A stretch of DNA of 25,039 nucleotides from the NCBI GenBank assembly GCA_946623205.1, contig CAMOQV010000012.1:1-25039 (forward strand), given 5' to 3'. The notes under the pieces were generated by a model that worked only from the letters and a program-made list of their open reading frames with translations, had not been told where the DNA came from and did not search any database. The stretch is from an uncultured Clostridia bacterium (GTDB taxonomy: Bacteria; Bacillota; Clostridia; Christensenellales; UBA3700). The translations under genes were made by a program, and so were the position numbers. The first letter of the stretch is position 1. The number at the start of each line of letters is the position of its first letter. This document shows, one piece after another, positions 1 to 7,923 of the stretch.

Positions 1-53
1 GAACTTAACTCCCGGCCAGGCTATATATGCTGGAATTTACTTTTTCAATTTAC
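1..53. repeat. Truncated end of insertion-like repeat element
   Basis: Positions 26-53 match 15447-15474 exactly over 28 bases. At the second locus that segment is the right inverted end of a 120-bp element. Both copies also carry GAACTT a little further in (1-6 and 15435-15440), but the bases between differ. So the window opens inside another copy of the same element, and only its end is visible. The element stops about 50 bases past the hipA stop codon. Family not identified. Confidence 0.7.
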
Positions 54-103
54 CTATTTATTATATTTGTGTGCTTTTGTTTTGTCTTGTTGTTTTTATA
101 GCT

Positions 104-1381
104 TTAAAATCTTGTAAAATTACTTTTTATCTTTTCAATTGTGTCTATATCTATATTTTGCTCAATTGCATATTTTTCAAAATTGTCAAAAGCACTGTTT
201 ACTTCTTCTATAATTCTTTTAGCTATTTCACTCTTAATCCCAAACGCTTGCGCTGCCTCAATTAAATCTTTATAAGTTATTCCATCAACTTTGTTGTTAA
301 TTCTCATTTGGTGGTATTTTGTCCAAAGGCCATCTTTGTTGTATGCATATGTTAAATCATATGCTGGAGCTAAAGACCACTCGCCTTTTTTGTTCATTAA
401 GAACGATATGTTCTTTACATGGTCATCATGGTTCTTCCCTACAACATTAAACACCATTCTTCTATATAGTTGTATAACGTCTTCGAAATCGCAATTAAGC
501 CTTTTTAAGATTATTGATACATCTTCGTAAGAATTATCCCCTGCTTTTAAGAAATCAAAGCCTGCCATCCCAGCCAATGACAACATGTGTATCTTTTCTC
601 CATTATTTGTTCTATCAAAACGCTTTGTCATGAAATGATATCTTCCGTTTTCTTCTAATAACCGAGATTCTTCCATATTAATTTTGCAATCACAGGCAAT
701 TTTGTAATACACGTATTCTATTCTTGTATATGGGCTAACATTTCTCTCTTGGTTATTTAAATCAACATTGACTCCATCAAACTTAATAATGTAATATGTG
801 TATCCTTTTAAATTAGCAATTTGTCCAGACTTAATATTGCCATCTTTATCTATAGCAATTACAGCTTTTGCTCTTGCTCCACCGACTGAAGATCCGACGT
901 CAATCAATTTAGATATATAATCATCTTCTTTGATATTAAGCTTATCTTGTTTTCTTTTGTTTAAAACAGCCTTTGCAGCTTCTATTAATCTATCTAGCTC
1001 AATATCTCTTGCTGTATTATCGTTCGCTTCACTTGGCTCAAACTCAAGTGCTCCCATTCCACGTTTGCCAATAAATAGCAATATTTCATCCGCACTTGCA
1101 CTTTGCTTGTTATTATCCTCTATCCAAGCCTGCAATAAACTATTACCATATTTATCTGGAAGCGCATCGACAACAAGTGGAACTAAACCTTTAAACATAA
1201 TTGTATTTAGCGTATTAAACCTGTACGCCTCTTCTCTAAGTGGCATCATAATTGGGCATACTTGTATGCCTGTTTTTGCAAACGCGCTATCATATTTAAA
1301 CGAATAGTACTCGCTGTTTTCAGATTCTTTATATAATATGCCTATTTGTTTGCCCCAAAGATTAACTTTTACGCTTTGCAT
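104..1381 (-). CDS. hipA: HipA-type serine/threonine kinase toxin
   Basis: HipA toxins are kinases that phosphorylate an aminoacyl-tRNA synthetase (GltX in E. coli) and cause growth arrest; the target here is unknown. The 425-residue product is close to usual HipA length. It shows GMGALEFEP in the N-terminal region, a Gly/Ser loop GSSVGGARAK near residue 165 matching the loop that carries the inhibitory autophosphorylation Ser in E. coli HipA, a catalytic NHDDHVKN near 317-324 and the metal-binding Asp in SLAPAYDL near 342. All key residues appear intact. I chose the ATG at 1379-1381 because it overlaps the antitoxin stop as TAATG, which implies translational coupling; an in-frame start six codons upstream (1399) is less likely. 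It is the second gene of a hipB-hipA operon. No clear terminator follows; the next feature is the repeat end at 1-53. Confidence 0.93.
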   Translation of the reverse strand: MQSVKVNLWGKQIGILYKESENSEYYSFKYDSAFAKTGIQVCPIMMPLREEAYRFNTLNTIMFKGLVPLVVDALPDKYGNSLLQAWIEDNNKQSASADEILLFIGKRGMGALEFEPSEANDNTARDIELDRLIEAAKAVLNKRKQDKLNIKEDDYISKLIDVGSSVGGARAKAVIAIDKDGNIKSGQIANLKGYTYYIIKFDGVNVDLNNQERNVSPYTRIEYVYYKIACDCKINMEESRLLEENGRYHFMTKRFDRTNNGEKIHMLSLAGMAGFDFLKAGDNSYEDVSIILKRLNCDFEDVIQLYRRMVFNVVGKNHDDHVKNISFLMNKKGEWSLAPAYDLTYAYNKDGLWTKYHQMRINNKVDGITYKDLIEAAQAFGIKSEIAKRIIEEVNSAFDNFEKYAIEQNIDIDTIEKIKSNFTRF

Positions 1382-1716
1382 TATTGCCCCCACTCCCAAG
1401 TGCTATTTTCTTCTTTTTTCTTCGAATTCTTGACTCTTTGTTTCTCATATGGCATGTGTATTTCATCTGGGCCTAATACCGGATCGTCTATAAGCCCTTT
1501 TAAATTCTCTACTATTCCCAACACTTGCATAACCTTTATTAAGCTTTCAATAGTAAACGATTTTCCACTTTCTATATTTGAAATAGTGTGCATAGATAGA
1601 CCTGTCTTTTTTGACACGTATTCTTGAGATAAATTCAAACTGATTCTCTTCTTTTTAATCTTATTTGAAATATCCTTAATTATTTCTTTTTCACTGCTTA
1701 AAATATAACTTGCCAT
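1381..1716 (-). CDS. hipB: HipB-like Xre-family antitoxin / repressor
   Basis: A 111-residue protein with an Xre/Cro helix-turn-helix over about residues 17-70: ISLNLSQEYVSKKTGLSMHTISNIESGK is the two-helix DNA-binding signature. HipB proteins bind and neutralise HipA and repress their own operon. The C-terminal third is charged and low in complexity (a KNSKKKEEN stretch), probably the flexible tail, and it ends in Trp-Glu-Trp-Gly-Gln. I chose the ATG at 1714-1716, placed just after GGGTGAT, which matches the 3' half of the Shine-Dalgarno sequence; an in-frame TTG at 1728 could add four residues but has no good ribosome site. A sigma-A-like promoter lies directly upstream. It overlaps hipA by one base. 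Confidence 0.9.
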   Translation of the reverse strand: MASYILSSEKEIIKDISNKIKKKRISLNLSQEYVSKKTGLSMHTISNIESGKSFTIESLIKVMQVLGIVENLKGLIDDPVLGPDEIHMPYEKQRVKNSKKKEENSTWEWGQ

Positions 1717-1732
1717 ATTATCACCCAACAGT

Positions 1733-1761
1733 ATTATATTCCTTTTGCAAATAATTGTAAA
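1733..1761 (-). promoter_or_regulatory. Promoter of hipBA
   Basis: On the minus strand, TTTACA (1756-1761), a 17-base spacer and TATAAT (1733-1738) match the sigma-A consensus at 11 of 12 positions. It lies about 17 bases before the hipB start codon, so the leader is very short. Confidence 0.75.
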
Positions 1762-1843
1762 TAACTTTCAGAAAAATGAATATTATATTTATAATTAGCA
1801 CTTAATTTTCACTTTTTTGCAAGTTAATATCAAAATTAAATAA

Positions 1844-1880
1844 CTATATCGTTGTAATGATATAGAATGTAATTCTATAT
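1844..1880. promoter_or_regulatory. Two overlapping inverted repeats, candidate HipB operator
   Basis: CTATATC (1844-1850) and GATATAG (1859-1865) form a 7-base inverted repeat with an 8-base spacer. It is overlapped by a 9-3-9 perfect inverted repeat (1860-1868 and 1872-1880). The E. coli HipB operator is TATCC-N8-GGATA, and the first repeat contains TATC-N8-GATA with the same spacing. Against a role as operator, it lies about 80 bases upstream of the -35 box of the visible hipBA promoter. Confidence 0.4.
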
Positions 1881-1884
1881 GTGC

Positions 1885-1914
1885 AAAAAGAGATTGGTTT
1901 TTACGCCAATCTCT
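1885..1914 (-). terminator. Intrinsic terminator of alaS
   Basis: Minus-strand hairpin with a 9-bp perfect stem AGAGATTGG / CCAATCTCT (1889-1897 and 1906-1914), an 8-base loop and a short T run (1885-1889). It starts 22 bases after the alaS stop codon. Confidence 0.8.
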
Positions 1915-1936
1915 TCAACTCATTAAAATTTTGCTT

Positions 1937-3727
1937 TTATTTCTTTGCTTTTGATGTATCAATAACAGCTTTTATACGTCTAATACCAGCTGATGAAGAT
2001 TGTTCCTTTATAATCTTGAATTCTCCAAGTTGACCAGTATGTGAAGCATGTGGTCCACCGCAGATTTCTTTATCATAGCCTGGAATTGTATAAACCTTTA
2101 CTATATCGCCATACTTTGAACCAAATACACCTTCAGCTCCAGCTTCTCTTGCTTGATCTACTGTCATTTCTTCGCAGATAACTTGTACATCTTCTTGAAT
2201 AGCTTTATTTACATTATCTTCAATCATCTTCTTTTCTTCTTCTGTTAAAGGTCTATCAAAGTTGAAGTCGAATCTTAATCTTTCTGCTGTAATGTTACTT
2301 CCTTTTTGGTGAATATCTTTAGATAATAGCTTTTGTAATGAGCCTAGTAGTAAGTGCGTTGCAGTATGAAGGAAAGTTGTTTGCTCTGAAGAATCTGCAA
2401 GACCACCCTTGAACTTTTGTTCTGCGCCTTGTTGAGAAAGCTTTTGGTGCTTTTCTTCAGCTTCTTTATATCCTTCCATATCTACCTTGAATCCCTTTTC
2501 TGCACAAATTTCTTTTGTCATTTCAATTGGGAATCCAAATGTATCATATAATCTAAATGCGGTTTTACCATTTAGTGTATCGCCTTGAATGAACTTCAAT
2601 ACTTTTTCAATTTCCTTAATACCATTTTCAAGTGTCTTAGAGAATTTTTCTTCTTCTTTAGCTAGTTCTTCTAGAACTTTGTTCTCGTTTTGAGCAAGTT
2701 CTGGATAGTAAGCCTTATACTTGTCTATGAACATCTTAGAAATTGTAACTAATTGCTTAGAATCTAAATTGATTTGTCTTGCAAATCTAACACTACGTCT
2801 AATCAATCTTCTTAAAACATATCCTTGGTCAACGTTAGATGGAACAATTCCTCTTTCATCGCCCATTAAGAATGTTGAAGTTCTTATATGGTCAGCAATA
2901 ATTCTTATTGCTCTTGTTGTTTCTTGATCTTCGCCATATTTTGCACCAGATAATTCACAAATCTTTGCAATAACATCGCTATATAAATCTGTATCGTAAA
3001 CTGACTTTAGTCCGTTAATCATACAAATAGTTCTCTCAAGTCCCATACCTGTATCTACGTTCTTTTGTGTTAAAGGTTCAAATTTTCCTTCTGGAGTTCT
3101 AAAGAATTCCATAAATACGTTATTCCAAATTTCAACCCACTTATCAGGATCGTTACCTGGGTTTGAGTTTTCGCAAGAAGCTGGCTTTCCATTATCTACG
3201 AAAATTTCTGTATCTGAGCCACAAGGACCTGTAGCGCCAGCGTACCACCAGTTATTTTCTTTTGGTAAATAACAAATATTCTTAATTCCTAAATCTGCCC
3301 ATGTCTTTGCAGCAAATTCGTCTCTTGCACAATCTTCATCTCCAGCAAATACCGTTACTGCTAACTTTTCTACTGGAATTTCCAATACTTCTGTTAAGAA
3401 CTTGAATGAGAATGTTATTGACTCTTTCTTGAAATAGTCTCCAAGTGACCAGTTACCTAACATTTCAAAGAATGTACAGTGTGTCTCGTCTCCTACTTCA
3501 TCAATATCTCCTGTTCTTACACATTTTTGAACGTCTGTTAATCTCTTACCATCTGGGTGCTTTTGTCCAAGTAGATATGGAACAAGTGGATGCATACCTG
3601 CTGTTGTGAATAAAACAGATGGGTCATTCTCTGGGATTAGAGAAGCTGATGGAATAATTTTGTGTCCGTTTGATTCAAAAAATTTTAAGTATTTTTCTCT
3701 TAATTCATAAGATTTTAGCTCTTTCAT
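1937..3727 (-). CDS. alaS: Alanine--tRNA ligase, short form
   Basis: Charges tRNA-Ala with alanine. The 596-residue product has the class II catalytic core at its N-terminus (KCVRTGDIDEVGDE, then FFEMLGNWSLGDYF), the tRNA-recognition region in the middle and the editing domain at the C-terminus. The four zinc ligands of the editing site are present: HTATH near 454-458, and Cys556 and His560 in CGGPH. Typical bacterial AlaRS has about 870 residues and continues into an oligomerisation (DHHA1/C-Ala) part, which is absent here. A terminator 22 bases after the stop and the lack of any matching downstream frame argue for a genuinely short gene, not a frameshift. The usual motif is CGGTH; Pro replaces Thr. 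The start follows GTGGAG at a 9-base spacing. A second, full-length AlaRS elsewhere in the genome cannot be excluded. Confidence 0.93.
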   Translation of the reverse strand: MKELKSYELREKYLKFFESNGHKIIPSASLIPENDPSVLFTTAGMHPLVPYLLGQKHPDGKRLTDVQKCVRTGDIDEVGDETHCTFFEMLGNWSLGDYFKKESITFSFKFLTEVLEIPVEKLAVTVFAGDEDCARDEFAAKTWADLGIKNICYLPKENNWWYAGATGPCGSDTEIFVDNGKPASCENSNPGNDPDKWVEIWNNVFMEFFRTPEGKFEPLTQKNVDTGMGLERTICMINGLKSVYDTDLYSDVIAKICELSGAKYGEDQETTRAIRIIADHIRTSTFLMGDERGIVPSNVDQGYVLRRLIRRSVRFARQINLDSKQLVTISKMFIDKYKAYYPELAQNENKVLEELAKEEEKFSKTLENGIKEIEKVLKFIQGDTLNGKTAFRLYDTFGFPIEMTKEICAEKGFKVDMEGYKEAEEKHQKLSQQGAEQKFKGGLADSSEQTTFLHTATHLLLGSLQKLLSKDIHQKGSNITAERLRFDFNFDRPLTEEEKKMIEDNVNKAIQEDVQVICEEMTVDQAREAGAEGVFGSKYGDIVKVYTIPGYDKEICGGPHASHTGQLGEFKIIKEQSSSAGIRRIKAVIDTSKAKK

Positions 3728-3760
3728 AACTATATCTCCACGATTTACTAATTCTCACAT

Positions 3761-3789
3761 ATTATATTATTAATATTTTTATGTAGCAA
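3761..3789 (-). promoter_or_regulatory. Promoter of alaS
   Basis: TTGCTA (3784-3789), 17 bases, TATAAT (3761-3766) on the minus strand. The -35 box starts just past the T run of the upstream transporter terminator, so alaS is an independent unit. Confidence 0.6.
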
Positions 3790-3790
3790 G

Positions 3791-3829
3791 CAAAACGCAA
3801 CCATACTTTTTTATTAGGTACGGTTGCGT
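3791..3829 (-). terminator. Intrinsic terminator of the ABC transporter gene
   Basis: A 12-bp stem (3795-3806 with 3818-3829) with one G-U pair on the minus strand, an 11-base loop and a TTTTG tail. It begins 27 bases after the transporter stop codon. Confidence 0.75.
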
Positions 3830-3855
3830 GATGAAATTTCTTAAAGCTACTGCTT

Positions 3856-6444
3856 TTAGTCTGTTCTTAGGGCTATAACTGGATCTTTCTTTGCAGCAAT
3901 TCTTGATGGAATTAATCCTGCTATGAATGTTAAGAACATAGATAGTGCTACCATTGCTAATGCTATAAGTGGGTGAAGTGCACATAGATTTAATACCATT
4001 CCAGCCTTCCAATTAATAATTATATTAATTGGTATACTCAAAATGTACGTGACTATAATACCAATAACACCAGCAATAAAACCGATAATTAGAGTTTCCG
4101 CATTAAATACACGAGAAATATCTTTCTTTCTAGCACCAAGCGATCTTAAAATACCAATTTCCTTCGTTCTTTCTACAACAGATACATATGTTATGATACC
4201 AATCATAAATGAAGATACAACTAAAGATACTGATGAGAATGCAGCAAGTGCAATTGTTATAATCCTAATCATTTGAGATAAAGTCGATGCAATAATTGCT
4301 GCCATATCATTATATGTTACTTGCTTTTCTTTTTCATCAGCATGGTCTTCATTCCATTTATCTAAATATTTTGTTATTCCCGCTTTTGAATCAAAATCTG
4401 ATGGGTAAATGTATATAGCTACTGGATTTTTTGATCCGCCTAACACCTCAAGTGCTGTTTCTTTATCTGCAATTGAAGTGCCACCACCAAACCTTGAACC
4501 AATTGTATCTGAAGCTGAACCAGGATATTCCCCATCTGAAGTTAAAACATACTTATCTTGGCCTCTTTGTGCTTCTACAATGTTTGATGTATAGTTCTTT
4601 TCTAAAAGATATTCAACAAGTTCACTTGTATATGCAATACCAGTTTGCATTGTTGTGTAAGATACATTTTCTTTCTTTCTATAAATACCAACTACCTTTA
4701 AAGCAACACAATCTGTACTTTCGCTTGTATATAATACCTCTGCATTGTTTGGTTTGAAGTATTTATCCTCACCTGTTGTTGCATCGTAATAATATTCATT
4801 ATTAGCATATATCTTTAGTGGGTTTTCATTTACTTGTTGAATGATTTCTTCAAAAGTATATGATTCAGACATTTGTTCTGTTTTTACTCTGAATTGCACT
4901 TTCATACCTAAAGCCGCTAAAGTGAAATCTGAGATTCTATTTGACTCATCAACTATTAAAATAATTTCATCTTTGCTCTTTGGGAATGCACCATATAGAC
5001 AATCGTATTGATTATTAATAAACGTCTCATCTCCAGTAATTTCGTTTAATGTTACCATTGATGTCATATCCGTAATATTTAGATAATCTGCATCATCTTT
5101 ATTGTTGTATATCATTGATGCATACATTGGAGCAGCTGCGCTTACAATATCTGCATATTTTTTAAACAAGTGCTTATATGGCTTTCCTACAACATTTAAT
5201 TTCATATTGTATTTGTAATAAATACTACCATAAAGATTTTTATCCATCTTAGATAAATAATCCATATACTCTGCATCTAAAGTATTTGTTTGCATTATAT
5301 TTGTTAAAGATGTTAATTGCTCAACCGAACTTGATGGCTCAATTCTTCCCGAATCTGGATACTTTGTCGGATCATCGTCTGTAGATGTAGTTGATTGCGA
5401 ACCATTAGATAGTAAATTCATCGCTGAAGCATAATCAATGCTATTTTTTTCGATAGTAATTGGATATCCAGCAAGCATATCTTGCTCCATAGTTTTAACA
5501 TATGAACTAAAACCATTAGATATTGCAAGAACTAGAGATAAACCAATAATACCAATTGAACCAGCTACCGCAGTTAAAATTGTTCTAGCCTTTTTTGTCA
5601 TTAAGTTAGTAAACGATAGTTTTAAAGCGGTCAAAAAACTCATTGAAGTTTTCGCTAGTTTTTTCTTCTTTTCTCTATTGATCTTTCTTTGTTCTTTCTT
5701 AGAAATTTCGCTACTTGTTTCGACTTTTTGAGTAGAAATATCCTCTTTTGTGTCGATTATTTCATCTTCGCATGGATTAGAATCTGATACAACTTCACCA
5801 TCAGACAATCTTACAATTCTTGTTGAATATTCTTCTGCTAGCTCTGGATTATGAGTAACCATAATTACCAATCTATCTTTGGCAATCTCTTTTAGAATCT
5901 CCATAATTTGAATTGATGTATTTGAATCCAAAGCCCCAGTTGGCTCATCTGCCAAGATAATATTTGGGTTATTGATAAGAGCACGTGCTATAGATACTCT
6001 TTGCATTTGTCCGCCAGATAATTGATTTGGCTTTTTCTTAACTTGATCTTTAAGTCCAACTGTGTCAAGTGCCTTTAATGCCCTTTCTTTTCTTTCTGAC
6101 GCAGGTACACCTGAAAGAGTAAGAGACATTTCAACATTAGATAAGATATCTATGTGATTAATTAAGTTATAGCTTTGGAATATAAAACCAATTCTACCAT
6201 TTCTATACGCATCCCAATCCACATCTTGGAATTTCTTCGTAGAAATACCATCTATTATTAAATCACCAGCGGTATATCTATCTAATCCACCAACAATGTT
6301 TAAAAGCGTTGTTTTACCACATCCAGATTGACCTAATATTGAAACAAATTCATTGTCTCTAAAATTTAAACTAACACCCTTTAAGGCGTGAACGACGTTT
6401 TCGTCTTTTCCGTAATCCTTAACAATATTTATTAACTGTAACAT
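3856..6444 (-). CDS. ABC transporter, fused ATPase and MacB/FtsX-type permease
   Basis: An 862-residue protein joining both halves of a MacB-like (type VII) ABC system. The ATPase comes first: Walker A GQSGCGKTT (39-46), Q-loop Gln90, signature LSGGQMQRVSIARAL (142-156), Walker B IILADEP (162-168) and switch His198. A Lys/Glu-rich linker (about 230-268) follows, then one membrane helix (about 288-308), an extracytoplasmic region of roughly 415 residues and three C-terminal helices (about 726-757, 782-806, 823-846) with the FtsX-like ERTKEIGILRSLGA loop. These proteins transduce force across the membrane and export peptides, lipoproteins or drugs, or activate cell-wall enzymes; the substrate cannot be read here. 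The outer domain is about twice that of E. coli MacB. No accessory membrane-fusion gene is adjacent. The start follows AGAGGG. It is monocistronic, with its own promoter and terminator. Confidence 0.93.
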   Translation of the reverse strand: MLQLINIVKDYGKDENVVHALKGVSLNFRDNEFVSILGQSGCGKTTLLNIVGGLDRYTAGDLIIDGISTKKFQDVDWDAYRNGRIGFIFQSYNLINHIDILSNVEMSLTLSGVPASERKERALKALDTVGLKDQVKKKPNQLSGGQMQRVSIARALINNPNIILADEPTGALDSNTSIQIMEILKEIAKDRLVIMVTHNPELAEEYSTRIVRLSDGEVVSDSNPCEDEIIDTKEDISTQKVETSSEISKKEQRKINREKKKKLAKTSMSFLTALKLSFTNLMTKKARTILTAVAGSIGIIGLSLVLAISNGFSSYVKTMEQDMLAGYPITIEKNSIDYASAMNLLSNGSQSTTSTDDDPTKYPDSGRIEPSSSVEQLTSLTNIMQTNTLDAEYMDYLSKMDKNLYGSIYYKYNMKLNVVGKPYKHLFKKYADIVSAAAPMYASMIYNNKDDADYLNITDMTSMVTLNEITGDETFINNQYDCLYGAFPKSKDEIILIVDESNRISDFTLAALGMKVQFRVKTEQMSESYTFEEIIQQVNENPLKIYANNEYYYDATTGEDKYFKPNNAEVLYTSESTDCVALKVVGIYRKKENVSYTTMQTGIAYTSELVEYLLEKNYTSNIVEAQRGQDKYVLTSDGEYPGSASDTIGSRFGGGTSIADKETALEVLGGSKNPVAIYIYPSDFDSKAGITKYLDKWNEDHADEKEKQVTYNDMAAIIASTLSQMIRIITIALAAFSSVSLVVSSFMIGIITYVSVVERTKEIGILRSLGARKKDISRVFNAETLIIGFIAGVIGIIVTYILSIPINIIINWKAGMVLNLCALHPLIALAMVALSMFLTFIAGLIPSRIAAKKDPVIALRTD

Positions 6445-6481
6445 ATAGAGCCCTCTTTGTTAGCATCCTAACAATTTTTAT

Positions 6482-6510
6482 ATTATATTCGTATATAATC
6501 TTAGTGTCAA
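6482..6510 (-). promoter_or_regulatory. Perfect sigma-A promoter of the ABC transporter
   Basis: TTGACA (6505-6510), exactly 17 bases, TATAAT (6482-6487) on the minus strand: a 12-of-12 consensus match. It lies 38 bases before the start codon. No clear operator was seen around it. Confidence 0.85.
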
Positions 6511-6597
6511 ACAATTAAAGATAAATTAACTTCGGTATTTATATTTGCTTTTTTTGGTGTTATACTTTGATTAGTAAGTAATTATTGGAGGTACCTT

Positions 6598-6822
6598 ATG
6601 GCAAAAAAGCAAAAGGCTTATTTCGGTTTAAGCTATATTGTTAGTTTAATTTTAACAATCATTCCAATCACAAACCTAATTTGTGGTGTTATTAAGAGAA
6701 TTCAAGATGGCTGCATCGTTGCTGCTATTCTACGTCTTCTACTTGGTTGGAACATCATCTGGATTTTAGATATTATCTTCATGATTGTAAAGAAAGATAT
6801 TTTCTGTCTTTTGAATATCTAA
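6598..6822 (+). CDS. Small two-helix membrane protein, unknown function
   Basis: A 74-residue protein with a basic start (MAKKQKAYFGL) and two hydrophobic segments, about residues 11-31 and 38-63, split by a polar loop KRIQDG. The second segment has the Trp-rich LLGWNIIWILDIIFMI and is followed by VKKD. The predicted shape is a hairpin in the membrane with both ends cytoplasmic. The GGAGG site at 6587-6591, six bases before the ATG, and the terminator just after it argue that it is a real gene despite its size. A TATACT at 6561 may be its -10 box. It is divergent from the ABC transporter. I do not recognise the family; the GW-rich helix loosely recalls small phage-immunity membrane proteins, but that is only a resemblance. 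Confidence 0.75.
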   Translation: MAKKQKAYFGLSYIVSLILTIIPITNLICGVIKRIQDGCIVAAILRLLLGWNIIWILDIIFMIVKKDIFCLLNI

Positions 6823-6846
6823 AATAAGATCATTATTAAAAGAAAC

Positions 6847-6872
6847 AACGCTTGGGTTTGCCAAGCGTTTTT
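6847..6872. terminator. Bidirectional intrinsic terminator
   Basis: A 9-bp perfect stem AACGCTTGG / CCAAGCGTT (6847-6855 and 6861-6869), 5-base loop and a TTT tail on the plus strand. It lies between the convergent 74-residue gene and degV and has a T-rich run on the other strand as well, so it can serve both. Confidence 0.75.
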
Positions 6873-6893
6873 CTTTATTCACTATGAGTATTA

Positions 6894-7796
6894 TTACAAT
6901 AATTCAAATTGATTTGGATCTTCTGAATCTCTTCTATCGTCTGTTTCAAAGAATAGTGCTAAGCATCCTGAAGATGTGTGTCCACCTACAACTGGTCCTA
7001 TGAAAGATACAATAACTTCAAGTCCATATTTTTCTTGAATAAATCTCTTTAAAAGTTCTGCATCTGCAAGACAGTTTGCATGTGTAATAAATACTTTATT
7101 ATCTTTATCTAACTTTGTTAACTTTTCATCCATCTTATCAAACATAGCCTTAATTGCTTTTTTACGAGAAATAACTTTCTTTAAAACAATTAATTGTCCA
7201 ATTGGATTTACATACAAAACTGGCATAATCATTAAAAATGTTCCAATGTATGCGGCAACAGATGAGCATCTGCCTAGTCTTGCTAGGTGCTTTAAGTCTG
7301 AACATGTGAAATAAGAAGCAATGTTGTTTCTTAAAGATTTTGCGTATGCAAGAAGTTCTTCAAAAGAAACACCTTCATCTCTCTTTTTTAATACCTTATA
7401 GCAATGAAGAGCTTCACCGCCTGAGGCTAGGGCTGTATCTATTGCTTCAATCTTTCTATCTTTGTATTCTTCCTTTAATTTTTTAACTACCGAATCAACG
7501 CCATTGAACTGTCCGCTAATTTTAGAAGATACACAATCAACTAAAACATCGTATCCTTTATCTAATACTCTTCTTAATCTTTCTTCTACATAATATGTTG
7601 AAGTCATAGATGTAGCTGTCTTTGCGCCAGCTTCTACTCTTTTATAGAATTCATGAATATCCAAGAACGTATCAATGTTGTTGTAGTTATCTTCGTCTAA
7701 AGAAAAAGATAGTGGTAGGATCTCAAAATCCTTCATTTGCTTTGCTAAATCTTCATTAAAATCTGCTGTTGTATCTGTAAATATATATATTGCCAT
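6894..7796 (-). CDS. DegV family fatty-acid-binding protein
   Basis: DegV proteins bind a fatty acyl chain in a two-domain fold; in Gram-positive bacteria some (FakB) present fatty acids to a kinase for entry into phospholipid. The 300-residue product starts with the strand IYIFTDTTADF and has the family's TSMTSTYYVEERL and SSKISGQFNG segments, LKHLARLGRCSSVAAYIGTF (variant of the LxxLxxGGR motif) and a C-terminal GGHTSSGCLALFF (family form H-x-G-P-G). I chose the ATG at 7794-7796 over an upstream in-frame ATG at 7901, because AGGAAGGA sits just before it and the extra 35 residues lack family sequence. Divergent from a TetR regulator across about 127 bases. No FakA kinase is visible here, so a FakB role is an inference. 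Confidence 0.9.
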   Translation of the reverse strand: MAIYIFTDTTADFNEDLAKQMKDFEILPLSFSLDEDNYNNIDTFLDIHEFYKRVEAGAKTATSMTSTYYVEERLRRVLDKGYDVLVDCVSSKISGQFNGVDSVVKKLKEEYKDRKIEAIDTALASGGEALHCYKVLKKRDEGVSFEELLAYAKSLRNNIASYFTCSDLKHLARLGRCSSVAAYIGTFLMIMPVLYVNPIGQLIVLKKVISRKKAIKAMFDKMDEKLTKLDKDNKVFITHANCLADAELLKRFIQEKYGLEVIVSFIGPVVGGHTSSGCLALFFETDDRRDSEDPNQFELL

Positions 7797-7853
7797 TTTT
7801 AGTTCCTTCCTAACCTTAATACCACGATTATACATATAATAAAGCAAAATGTA

Positions 7854-7882
7854 TTGCATAACTTCGCTACAAATTATATAAT
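7854..7882 (+). promoter_or_regulatory. Promoter of the TetR gene
   Basis: TTGCAT (7854-7859), 17 bases, TATAAT (7877-7882) on the plus strand. The -10 box lies inside the 14-bp palindrome AAATTATATAATTT (7871-7884). Confidence 0.7.
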
Positions 7883-7922
7883 TTTGTATATTAATAGACA
7901 TTTTATAAGGAAATGTAGCGAA
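7863..7922. promoter_or_regulatory. Inverted repeats in the degV-tetR intergenic region, candidate operator
   Basis: A perfect 9-base inverted repeat, TTCGCTACA (7863-7871) and TGTAGCGAA (7914-7922), places one half-site between the -35 and -10 boxes of the TetR promoter and the other right at the TetR start codon (ATG 7924). Between them, AAATTATATAATTT (7871-7884) is a perfect palindrome over the -10 box. This layout suits autorepression by the TetR protein, possibly with effect on degV. Confidence 0.5.
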
Positions 7923-7923
7923 A

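Noticed and set aside
1382..1399. Longer HipA start at 1399
   Set aside because: The ATG at 1379-1381 overlaps the antitoxin stop as TAATG, the usual coupling arrangement; the six extra residues have no family support.
1885..1936. Frameshifted C-terminal part of alaS downstream of its stop
   Set aside because: A terminator hairpin occupies the stretch and no downstream frame continues AlaRS-like sequence before hipB.
7797..7901. N-terminal extension of DegV
   Set aside because: The extra 35 residues carry no family sequence and the ribosome site AGGAAGGA sits before the internal ATG at 7796.
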